A stretch of 64,000 nt of DNA from Steromphala cineraria (lineage: Eukaryota; Mollusca; Gastropoda; Trochida; Trochidae): positions 69,646,764 to 69,710,763 of the forward strand of contig OU744726.1 of assembly GCA_916613615.1 (NCBI GenBank), given 5' to 3'. This document shows, in pieces, positions 46,482 to 57,079 of the stretch. The position numbers and the translations under genes were made by a program. Under the pieces are notes generated by a model. That model had not been told where the DNA came from, did not search any database, and worked only from the letters and a program-made list of their open reading frames with translations. Numbering within the stretch: position 1 is the first letter of the stretch; each line of letters starts with the position of its first letter.

Positions 46482-49120
46482 AAGGGTTTCAATGAAATAA
46501 CATTTCGGAAGTGAAATTTCAACTTTTGTTTCACCATGGAATACAGCGTGAAAAGCATTCCAAATTACACAAACGTTTCGTATGCATACGCAGTTCAGTG
46601 AAAAAAACTAACATACCTGCAGAACGGTGCAAAATAACAATATTGTGCATCTTGGAATAAAGGTACAGAGAGAGAGCTCTTATGTAATGTTTCCCCACAG
46701 TAGCCGCCACTTTCAAAATCATTTCAAATTCAAATGTGTTTTTGATTTTGTGCTCAATATTGCTTGTCATTCTCGGTGCCGTTAAGTATAGACCCCTTTA
46801 GGACCGCTGATAAATGAATCAACAAATAATTAAACACGTAGTTTCCTTGGGTATTTTGTACGTACAAATGTGTATGCCTGTTTGAATACAAGTTAATTAA
46901 CATTTTACAAAGGGATTGTTATATTCTCACAAAACTAAAACCATTGGAATATATACCTTTCATCAATGAATTATGTATGTTAAGGTTTATTACCCTTAGA
47001 AGGTAGTTATTTAAAAAAACTTTTCGAGGGCGCAGTAAGGGTGATTAAACGACTTACACCACGTGGACATACTTATTTTTGACGTGTGTAACATATTTTG
47101 AATGATAAAAAATAATCTACAACAAAATTATTCCTTTTTTCTAATAAATAACTGCCCTAGGTCGGTTATTGTTTGCACCAAAACTAACAGTGCGCCGAAA
47201 CGTACCACTTAGCGCTCACGTGACGAAACAGCGCACGCGATTCTCGTGCAAGATTGTTGCTTTGGGGTCCAGAGACCCCAAAGTTATGTAACATCTGATA
47301 TTGAAAACTAATGGCAGAAGTTTCTCTCTATATTACTCTTGGAAACTTCAAAGAGAAGTTTCAGCCAATGATATTTGTTTTAAGCATATCCTGGTATTTC
47401 AACGACCAATGAACCGTGCTGTAGCAAATTTATACCCACGTGATCATGTGGGTGGTACGAAATAATTGGCAAGCTTTAATTTGGAAACTGATTATTATAA
47501 TAGTGCTATGATGTAAAATATATCGTAAATATTCCAAAATATATAGATGAGCGTTAACACCATTAATAAATATCAATTTTGCATATGCATGTGAGCTGTT
47601 TTGTAGGTATTCGGGCTATTTTTTGCATTCCACATTCGGAAACGACATTCCATTTTTGTATCAACTAGGAATTCAGTTCCTTCAATCTTTTTTACTATAC
47701 TAAGTGTTTTACGCGAGCGCTGAATGTCCCGCCTTGTCAATGACTGATCGTTCACTCAATGCATCTCATGATATGATACTGAACAGGCCATTTTCAAATT
47801 TCATGTTTCAAAACAAACGTTATGGATGATTTATTTACGATTAAAGGTGTCTTTCGAAGAAAGTATTGACATAGAGCCTAAAGTATGACAAAATATTCTT
47901 AAATGTCATCCTATAATATAATGAAAATTTTAACTTGTAGCTGAGATCATTTATAAATTTTTCAGCAACTTTCGGCTGTAATTCGATCAACATTCAATTA
48001 AGGAAAATTATTCTTGCAACATGTAATTAACCTGAAAGTCAATAGCACAACTATTTATCTATCTTATCTAACTAACTAGTTAATCACTGGTTCTTGTATT
48101 AAACTCACCGTCAGCTATCTTTTAAAGCAACATAAATTTGAATAACCGTATTAATGTTTAAAAATTTATATCATAATTGAGATAGGAGACGTATCTATCA
48201 TTGTTGAAATTTAAACGGAACGAACGAGTCGTTTAACTATGTACATAGTGTACAAATAACTATCAAAACAAAGAGCAAAGAACATGCGTCTCCGATTGGA
48301 ACAATTTATTCAAGTAAAAGTCCCCGTCCCCGTCCTCCCTAACCTAAATTTCCTGGTTCTATATAGTGATACATAACCGGGTGCCCCAAAGCTTGCCTTT
48401 TTAAAGGCTTTTCTTGTCTGTCAACACGTGGTCACACGACGATATTCAACGCAATCCATTTGGGACTTTTGGTACCCGCTTTTCAAATTCAGATGAAGAA
48501 ATTGTGAACAAGAGCTCATGGAAATGGAGTTAGTGATTAGGAGGATTTCAATTCTGGCATTTTTTAATGATCTTGTGAAACTGAACGACGAAGCAGATCT
48601 TGCATTGTGTTGACATTTTTGACAACGTCTATCAACACAGAAAACAACAGTGAAGGTGAGTATTGTTGTGAATTGCTGGTCATATAGTTACAAATAATAC
48701 CTAGAAAACCGGATAATGTAGCGAATTGCGAGCCAATTGATTCTAACGTTTTAGACTTTTATTTACCTAAACAAAACGAAAATTTCAATAATTAGGAGAC
48801 GCGTAAATAAAACAATTTTATTTATTTCTGTCAATCAGCATACAGAGTATAATGTCAATTCAAAATATTAACGTTGAACATGCCTCATGGCTTAAATACA
48901 GTATAAAGGTTCATTTTCAATATTTTAAATAAAAAGGGTGACATTTGAGTTCTCATGATGAAGTGTCCATGATTTTTCTTGAAACGATATCGGAAGCAAT
49001 ATATTGATTTAAAAAAAAAATTAAAAAATGTCAAGTAAAACTAAATCATTTGAATATTGCTCCCGAATAAGTCTTTGAATCTACGCACAATTTAACTAAT
49101 AAAATGATTTTTCGAAACTA
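46482..49120. other. Intergenic, no gene seen
   Basis: AT-rich. Contains a perfect palindromic hairpin at 47260-47283 (CTTTGGGGTC and GACCCCAAAG, 10-bp arms) and an isolated donor-like GTGAGT at 48656. No exon can be supported. Confidence 0.45.
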
Positions 49121-49366
49121 TTATTCAATTCAATTCAATTTATTTCAATACTTAAAGGCCACAGGCCTATAGTACAAAAGATACATTTACCTCCTTCGCA
49201 GGGATCATATTATGGTGATAGTTATAATTTATAAACATATCATATATAGTGAAATATTATACTTTAGCATATACAATTTCTCAAAATAGACATCATATCA
49301 CAGAAAATCAGAAAATCAACCCCCCCAAAAATCAAACAATAGAATATACAATCAATTCATACTAGT

Positions 49367-50071
49367 TCATACATTGTTCTTTCTTAGTAACATGGCATGA
49401 TAAATAAATGTTGACAACTTACGCACAAGAACAGTATTGTCAGTACTTAACAGTAAAGAAAATTTAAACCAATTTGGATGAAAATGATAGTATTGGGGAA
49501 TATAGTTTGTTCTGAGGTCAGCATAAAACGGGCAAATCAAAAGGAAATGATATTCGTCTTCAACGTGATTAAGATTACAGAATTTACAAATTCTCATTTC
49601 CTTTAGTATATTAAAATATCGTTCTGTCTCTATGGCCAAATCGTGAGATGAGCACCTGAAGCGTGCAAGTGCAATTCGAAATTTTCTAATATTCAATGAA
49701 CTCAAATAGTATTCTCTGTATATATGTGATTTAAACATTCTGTAGAAAAAAGATTTATTTGAAACTGAAAGAGACATAGACCATTCCTGTGTAAATATAT
49801 CTTTCAGTCTCTGTGACACAACGTTAACAAAATTTGTATCTAACTGAACATTCTGACTCTGCCATATATCACCAAAACCAATGGTATTTAATAAAATACG
49901 AATGTTTGATACCCAATTAGTCTTGCCTCTCTTATCATACAGCATCATCATGTCGTAACATTGTCGTGGGTATCTTGAAGAAGGCATATTTAGGAGACGA
50001 ATCCAAAATTTTATAATTCTAGTTTTAGCAAAAAATGTTAATTGGGAATCTGCCGCATTCCCCATATACAA
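49367..50071 (-). pseudogene. LINE C-terminal part, shifted frame
   Basis: Continuation of the LINE polyprotein after the frameshift, overlapping the RT frame by 34 bases. Contains F-F-A-K-T-R-I-I-K-F-W, N-T-I-G-F-G-D-I-W, H-I-Y-R-E-Y-Y and the zinc knuckle CKFCNLNHVEDEYHFLLIC (C-x2-C-x9-H-x4-C), then P-F-Y-A-D-L-R. Its ATG is internal and not a natural start. Confidence 0.85.
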
Positions 50072-51276
50072 TATATATTGCTAGGAGTATTAGACTTCAC
50101 TCCTAGAAATTTCTTACAAGCATATAAGTGAATTCTCTCAATAGTTTCAAAGTGTTGAAATCCCCATACCTCAGACCCATATAATAGAATCGGAAGAATT
50201 CTAAAGTCGAATATTTTAAAAAAGGATTTAACATCAATATCCACGAGTTTGCAAAGACTTTTCAAAACACCAATTAATATCTTTTTGGCCTGTGTTGAAC
50301 AATATTTTGCGTGCTCTGAAAAACAAAGACGATTAGTGAAGTATACGCCAAGATATTTATATGACTTAGTCACAAATAGTGGTCTACCCTTATAATACCA
50401 TTTTTCCATTTTAGACAGCTTACCTCCGTTCTTAAAAACTATAATTTTAGTTTTTTCCATATTGATAGTTAATCCTGCAGCATCACAATAGTGTTCTAAT
50501 TCAATAATGAGGCGCTGTAGCCCAACAATACTCGTAGAAAATAAGATCATATCATCGGCAAACAGTAATAAGAACAATTCCGTTATATAGGGGTGTAACT
50601 GAATGCCATGATAATCATAACCTTGAATAATCAAAGCAAATTCATTGATAAACATCGAAAACAGGAAAGGACTCAGAATACAACCTTGCCTAAGGCCAAC
50701 ATTGCAGGTAAAAGAATCTGATATTTCATGGTTTTTTCTTATACATACTTTCACATTATTATAAATACTTCGTAACAAAGAATTCATCTTTGGACTTATG
50801 CCATGTCTCTCCATTACCTCCCAAAGTTTTGCTCTCTGTATCGAATCAAACGCCTTTTTAAAATCGACGAACAATGCATATAATTTATTTCCTTTTATAC
50901 CAAGACACTTCTGAATTATCGAATGTAAAATGAAAATATTATCTACTGTGCTATATCCCGCCCTAAAACCAGCTTGAGATTCACCTATTTTATCAAATGT
51001 ATCCGCCCAAAAAGTTAATCTTTTGTTAATAATATATACAAATACTTTTCCAAAGGTACTAAGCAAATTTATCCCTCTATAATTATCTACATTGTTAATA
51101 TTGCCGCTCTTGTGGATCGGTAAAATGATTCCAGTAGTCCAGGACGATGGGAAGTTACCACTGTCTAAAATGACATTAAATATTAACTCCAGATACGGTA
51201 ACAAAATATCTCCCGAATGTTTTATAAATTCTGGTAGGATATTAAACCAGGTGACATTATATTCCATGTTGTTCAT
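50038..51276 (-). pseudogene. LINE reverse transcriptase, 412 codons
   Basis: Reverse transcriptase of a non-LTR retrotransposon. Motifs in order: I-L-P-I-H-K-S-G and N-Y-R-G-I-N-L-L (fingers), ALFVDFKKAFDSIQRAKLWE (motif A with catalytic Asp), GLRQGCILSPFLFSMFINEF (motif B), FADDMILF (motif C with the two catalytic Asp), G-L-T-I-N-M-E-K-T-K and Y-K-Y-L-G-V-Y-F. The core is intact, but the upstream endonuclease domain is lacking and the frame ends prematurely at 50038 where a small indel shifts it into the next frame, so the copy is probably dead. Codons are AT-rich like the host DNA. Confidence 0.9.
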
Positions 51277-51541
51277 ATTTCAGGTGTGACCGCCTTTTTA
51301 AGAAGCAGTGATAGAGAGATGACTACCAACAGCGCCCCCATGCAGAATGGAACGGAATCGCGACCGAATCTGATACAATTGTCGAAACATGTACTTTGAA
51401 AGGCCTTCAATTCAATAAATTCAATTCAAAAGTTTGTTGTGTATTCTTTTAAGTTATTTTGGTTGGGATGGTTATGTTGGTTATGCCTACGAATGAGGTA
51501 GGTATTTAGAGGTTGCTTCATAAATTCGGAAAAAACAACTT

Positions 51542-51608
51542 ACATTCGGAATTTTCGAATATTGACTCGAGGCGAAGCCGAGAGGCAATATTCGTAAATT
51601 CCGAATGT
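51542..51608. repeat. Hairpin with CGAG-type apex
   Basis: Arms ACATTCGGAATTTTCGAATA and TATTCGTAAATTCCGAATGT (about 28 of 32 pairing), apex CTCGAGGCGAAGCCGAGAG. Confidence 0.8.
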
Positions 51609-51690
51609 TTAATTTTTGAGGGAAGATACCAAGTCCGAGGCGTAGCCGAGGATGTAAGGTATCTGCCCGTGAGAAAAATGTCTGATCAAA
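51608..51690. repeat. Second hairpin, nested pair
   Basis: AGATACC pairs with GGTATCT around CCGAGGCGTAGCCGAGG; pairing extends outward through TTTTTGAGGGA and GCCCGTGAGAAAAA. The flanks TTTAGAGGTTG (51507) and AACCTCTAAACAACC (51697) also pair, enclosing both hairpins in a compound foldback of about 200 bp. Confidence 0.7.
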
Positions 51691-51710
51691 TACAAAAACC
51701 TCTAAACAAC

Positions 51711-52800
51711 CACCGCGGTCGTTCGCATTGCCACAAAAACCGACCTCTATACATGGAAATAACCGAGGTGAGGTTCGGTTATTCAGAAAAACGACTCGTC
51801 AGAACAATGGACATAACTTTCCCTAGTGGTGTAATGAAAGGAAAATAAGCTTGTCCCTACTAATCCTACCCTTAGTATGTACACAACTACCATGTATGAG
51901 AAACAAGACAAGACAACACTGTTATGGCAATGCTAAGATGTGATATATTTAATATTTTAAATCAATAGATATCATAAAAAAACATAAATATTATACATAT
52001 ATTATATTTTTCCTTGGCAAATAAAATATTCAGTGCATCAGTTTTAGGTAGAAATATGTGAGTTTGAAGATCAAAATTGCTGTAAGAATTGATTTTCGTG
52101 AACAGTCAATCAATGAAGGTTTTATCAGGCCATTTAAGGGGGGAAAATACTCAGATTGAAAGATATAGTATTAACCTGTATCAATTATACCAAACATGTT
52201 TTGAAAATCAAAATGACAAGAATTATAAAAAAAAATATTTTGAGATAATGATTTTAAATGATTTACTATCACTTGTATTGAAATGGCTTTTGTTCCCATC
52301 ACACAACTTTTACAGGTAAACAATTTTGGGGATGGAATCCTTCTCTAATTATAGATAAAAAAAGGTCGTCATGATTATAGATTATAGATTGAATCCAAAC
52401 ATTTTTTTAAAAAGAACTAAAACTGATAATAAATTTTATACGTTAAACCATGTGCATGTGTTGTTTGATTTCCTTCTATTTAAGCACTTTGTGCTTATGA
52501 CATATCTTGAACTGTTTAATTATGTCGATGTGGACGAATTCTTATCAATAACAAGATGGCCATGGCTTGAAGATAAGGCATCTACAACAATTTAAGCAAA
52601 AGACTTTCTGCCTTTAATCTTAGTTTGAAGCTTGAAGCTTACTCGAAAGCCTTTTTGAAGAACGATGACGAACATTTTTTAAATATTTTTTGTTGTATTG
52701 AATTTGATGAAAGTACTTTATTCTAATATATATTTTTTTTAAATTTGGTTCATCTCAACTCATGATATTTAAATTTCGAATCTTATTATGAAAAATAATA
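51711..52800. other. Intergenic, nothing recognised
   Basis: AT-rich; several frames of about 75 codons without motifs. Confidence 0.45.
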
Positions 52801-52809
52801 ATTAAGGAC

Positions 52810-53443
52810 GTTTAAATGGCATTTACGCTAACTTTAGCCTCAATCAACATATCAAGATATGTTTTGCTGATGTTAAAGAATGGATGACTTCCTGGTTGCT
52901 AAAAATGAACGCTAACAAGACCGAGCTCATCATAGTTGGGAGTGACAGGAATCTCTCAAAAGTAAATGTACCTCTAAATTTGATCATATCACTCCATCAC
53001 TAAAATATCTTCACTGGCTACTCATCAAATATCGAATTGACTTCAAGATCCTTTGCTTTGAGTTCAAAAGTTTCAATAACTTGGCCCCTGATTATCTAAC
53101 AGAACTTATCACGCCCTACATCCCTTCCAGAGCCCTGAGGTCCCAAAACAAGTGTCTGATAAAAGTGCCACCATTCAAGCTGTCTTCTTATGGAAAAAGA
53201 TCCTTTCAATATGCTGCTGCTGTCCTTTGGAACTCTCTCCCTATGGAAATTAAAAACTCAAACTCAATAGATACCTTCAAATCCAACCTCAAGACCTATT
53301 TCTTTCGACAAGCTTATGATTAAACTTTCCAACCCTTCTTCAATCTACATATGTATATAACCTACTTTGTATATACTCTTTTATATTGCGCCTGGAGCAT
53401 GTATTAGTATATGGAATATGGCGCCATACAAATATCCAATATT
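52810..53443 (+). pseudogene. CR1-like LINE, internally deleted
   Basis: Plus-strand remnants: V-K-E-W-M-T-S-W-L-L-K-M-N-A-N-K-T-E-L-I-I-V-G (post-YADD RT region, 52874-52942), then after an internal deletion I-T-P-S-L-K-Y-L-H-W-L-L-I-K-Y-R-I-D-F-K-I-L and an open C-terminal block (53081-53323) with L-A-P-D-Y-L-T-E-L-I-T-P-Y, P-S-R-A-L-R-S and W-N-S-L-P-M-E-I-K-N-S, a very typical CR1 ending. The 3' UTR ends GCGCCTGGAGCATG ... ATATGGCGCCATAC AAATATCC, matching the SINE tail. Confidence 0.85.
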
Positions 53444-54690
53444 ATTAGGTCTTCAAGACAAAGTCTGGAAGACCTATTGTTTTATCCGTCCAGACCTATT
53501 GTTTTTATCCGTTTTCTTCAAGTTCTTATTATTATTTGTACAATTTTTGTGAACGAGCTACAGCTCAAACGGCTGCTCAAAATTCAATTAAATTTGGCAT
53601 GCTGATAGACCTTACCCTGGAATCGACCTGCTAAGCTTTTGGGCAAAACCGACTCGTACATTAAAGGTCCAGGTCGAATCCAAAATCGAAAATTTAACAT
53701 TGATTTTTTTTTCAAAATGCACTTAGAGACTTGAATTTTTTTTTAAAAGAAGCGCAATGAAAAATAATGAAAAAAAGGAAATCACGACGAATTCGTAGGT
53801 CACGTGGTTTGGCCGCCATCTTGCTTTTAGTGCATTTTTGACGATTTTCGACCCCACCCGTCTTTGAGAATCTTCTTCTCTGAAGATACTTGCACTAGAG
53901 AGCTGAAATTCATACTGAATGTAGCTGAAGTATTGTAGATTATAATGTTTTCTATTTAAGGTCCTAACGTCAATACTTTTTGTGCTGTGACCTTTTAAAG
54001 TTGACCAAAATCTCAAAATCGCCAACTTCAAGGTCAGATAACTCAAAAACAAGACCATAGAACTGAATGGTTTTCGCATGCGAGCTAGACATTGGCAAGG
54101 TCTTTAAGATAAAGGAATAAAATCGATCGCGAACAGTGATTTCCGGTCACGAGGAAGGGTCAAAGTTTGCATTTTTGAAAACGGGTGTTTTGGTGGGTAT
54201 GTTTGAAAAATCCTTGTTAACCAACGACACATGATAAATATTTGTTCTATATTTCATATGAAAGCCAAAAGAACATAAAATCCTAGATAAATCTCATTAA
54301 CATTAGATTAAATATTAACATTGATTTTGGAGCATTTAAATGTGGTCAATCCTACTTTCGGTTTGATTGATTCTGATATAAGAATGATTGAAAAATTGTA
54401 CTTCATTGGCAATAAAACACTAGGAAATGTTTCATCTATATCATCAGGCAGCAACAAGGCTGTATAACCTGAGATGATTCATGTTTGCAGCCATGATGAA
54501 TTTTCGGTAAAGCCTTTAACGTTGAATATCAAGTTAAATGGGGTCATTTTTATAATGTATTAATTACTGTTTACCTCTTAGACAAAAAGTCATGTGAAGG
54601 TCAAACACTGTGTGAAGGTCAAACAGGAAGTCTTGAAGACCTAAGTACTGCCGCGGCAGTCCTAGTTATTATTATTATTATTAATTTGTG
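53444..54690. mobile_element. Composite dispersed repeat with inverted ends
   Basis: TAGGTCTTCAAGAC near 53450 is repeated inverted as GTCTTGAAGACCTA near 54631, about 1.2 kb apart. The right end has the palindrome CTGCCGCGGCAG (54648-54659) followed by a (TTA)n tail. Near the left is ACGAGCTACAGCTCAAACGG and GGTCCAGGTCGAATCC. No open frame of interest. It may be a non-autonomous element inserted next to the CR1 tail. Confidence 0.45.
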
Positions 54691-56650
54691 TATTTGACCT
54701 CCTCAGTATATCTCATCAATATTTGCAAAAAAAATCAAATGGAAAAAGTTAAAAAACACCATCAGAGCAAACAAAAGTGATGATACCTTTGTCAAATTCG
54801 AACCTTTTCATCTATTTTATCCTCTTTTTTTAACTTGTAGTTGGAACTAATCACCGAGTTTTAAAATGTTGTTTATATCATACATTCTCTTATCTTATTG
54901 AAGACTTTAAATCCGCAGTTTTGATGATTTTAAGTCAAGTCACATTTAACCAATGATAAAGCACAATGTCTTTAGGTTTATGAAAATCATCTTTTAAAAG
55001 TTTCACCTAAAGGTGTCGTTTTTCACAGGTTAGTAAATACTTATCAGACATCAATGTTAACCCTGGTGTTGCCTATCACAGATGTCAATATATTTCTATT
55101 TCTGATCTATTTCTCTTGCTGGACATTGTCTTATCTTTGCCTTATAAGAGAAACAAAGGTCACTATGTAAACATACTAAATACATAAATCTATGTTTTTT
55201 CATCTGACTTATATAGAAAAAATTGAAAAACAAATTATCATGGTTGTTAAAGGGGTAAATAGTATATTTCAGACAATAATATTGTTTGATATGTGCCAAA
55301 ACAATTATACAAGAATGTAACCTATAAGACATAAATATTACGCGACAAAGGTTTAGACTCTCCATCAAATGATGCTATAAAATTGCAGTATTGGTGGGGA
55401 TGGTGAAATTGATTCATGCTTTCTCAAACCTCTACTTATTACATTTGTCATTAATGGATCGTGATTAACACATCTATCATGAAAGTTAACTGACTCGGGA
55501 GAAGTCCATGGAGGCGATATTTTTACGTAATTAGGACCCTATTGTAACGAGGATAGTTTTTCATTGTTGGGGCTCGAATAAAATTTTCAAGCTTTCTTTA
55601 AATCATTGTTACGGTGTTTATTCTGAGACATGAAGAATAGAGTCACTAGCTCTCAAGATATTAGCGATAGAAAATATGACATTACACTTTTCACCGAGTC
55701 TAAACTTTTGTCTTGTAGTATATATGGACTTTCATTTTTTTTAAATAATCAAAATCAATTCAAAAGTCTTTGCTCTTCTTATGGTCGCACTATTTCAAAA
55801 AGGGTTCATGGGATGAAACGTTACGTAAAGTCAATTTTTTTTACCGCGGTTTTCTCAATGAACTTGAATCCTTATTGGATTGTTTTCATGTAAGTTAAAA
55901 TGAGGTAGATTTAAGGTCATAAAGCGTGAAATAGTTTCGTGTGAGCCTGCAGTTAATGTTCTCGGCGAGTCTTGGTAGTTTTGTTAAGTTTTTAAGAATA
56001 CATATCAGGAAATTTGACTTGATTGTGTTTCAATTGAGTTGTATTTTTTTTTTATCTCATCTAGAAATAAGAAGCTTACTTGTATTTCTTTAAATTCTTA
56101 AATCATGATGCATCAACTCTCGCACAAATCGCACAAATTGTATCCCTACATTGATTTGAATTGAGAAGTATTGATTTTCTCTTCAGTATTGGTACTAATA
56201 CAGCGTTTGAATCATTCAGAAACACTTAAGTATTAATATTGCAACTGTTCCCTTCACAAAAATGTCCTAAGGCAATAATTGTTACTGTTCTCTTGCATTT
56301 GGAACCCTTCTAACTCTCTAATCAAAAGCTCCAACTCACTCTGTATCAAAGAACTGGCTTCACTAAGTGCTAATGATAAGGCCTTATTAACTCATATTAA
56401 TACTGCAACTAGAATCTTTACAGCACTTTGATTTACAGAACTCTCACTGTATTTTCGCATTTGTTCCAACTCCCAGAACACTCTTCATTACCTATGAGAG
56501 AAAACATATCCGTGATTGTAGTTATTGTTAGTTGTCTTCTGGAGATGTTGAGAGATATGAGTGGACACGCGGGGACACGTTCGTCGGTAATTATTGTTGG
56601 ATGGTTGCTTTAACTTTCGTTGGTTATTCTGAGGGGGCTACATGGCCTAA
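54691..56650. other. Intergenic, no gene seen
   Basis: AT-rich. A frame at 56428-56613 contains a hydrophobic run (ISVIVVIVSCLL) resembling a signal peptide but has no splice-joined partner. Confidence 0.4.
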
Positions 56651-56652
56651 CA

Positions 56653-56658
<6 letters not shown>

Positions 56659-56691
<33 letters not shown>

Positions 56692-56727
56692 GCACGCACA
56701 CGCACACGCACACGCACGCACACACAT
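56659..56727. repeat. (CA)n microsatellite
   Basis: CACACA run grading into CGCACA repeats, about 340 bp before the gene B start codon. Confidence 0.95.
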
Positions 56728-57066
56728 TTCTCATATGAAATACCCAATTTTTATAAATTAGTTGAGTAAAATTTTATTGATGTACACTATCAAAACAGGG
56801 AGTATATTCCCGATAGGTTCAAAAAGTATCTAAAGCACTGTTTATGAAACTTTTGAAAGGTATATCTATTTCACACTCTTTCACTTGTTAAATGCCAATT
56901 TACCCACTCGTAGGAATCGAAAAGTTCTTTATCATTCTATATTAATCGGTTACTTATCGCTTACAGAAAATAAGTAGGTCAACAAAACATATTGACAGTT
57001 TAGGATAGGACATAGATAAATGTGGCAAACCAAGTCATGATCACATTAAAGTTTTCGAAGAACGTG

Positions 57067-57079
57067 ATGAAAGAGTTCG
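57067..57079 (+). CDS. Gene B exon 1 (start codon)
   Basis: ATGAAAGAGTTCG then donor gtaggt, phase 1; M-K-E-F matches M-R-T-F of gene A. The start is chosen by this match and by the identical 13-nt length. Confidence 0.7.

Larger units (their letters stand above)
49125..51290 (-). mobile_element. LINE retrotransposon, 5'-truncated
   Basis: Minus-strand non-LTR element of about 2.2 kb: reverse transcriptase, C-terminal zinc-knuckle region and a 3' tail of TTGAA-type repeats (seen as ATTCAATTCAATTCAATT at 49125-49142). The endonuclease half and 5' end are missing, and one frameshift breaks the frame near 50050. Related to the fragment at 35485-36240. The clade (CR1, L2, RTE or similar) is not settled. 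Confidence 0.85.

Noticed and set aside
48540..48660. Possible non-coding first exon of gene B ending at GTGAGT (48656)
   Set aside because: Gene B already has a start exon at 57067 matching gene A; nothing joins the distant donor to it.
53723..54079. 118-codon minus-strand frame
   Set aside because: Lies inside a composite dispersed repeat, has no motif and contains long low-complexity Phe/Leu and Lys runs.
56428..56613. Signal-peptide-like frame with ISVIVVIVSCLL
   Set aside because: No downstream exon in phase, no paralog match, and the real gene B signal peptide is encoded by exons 1-3.
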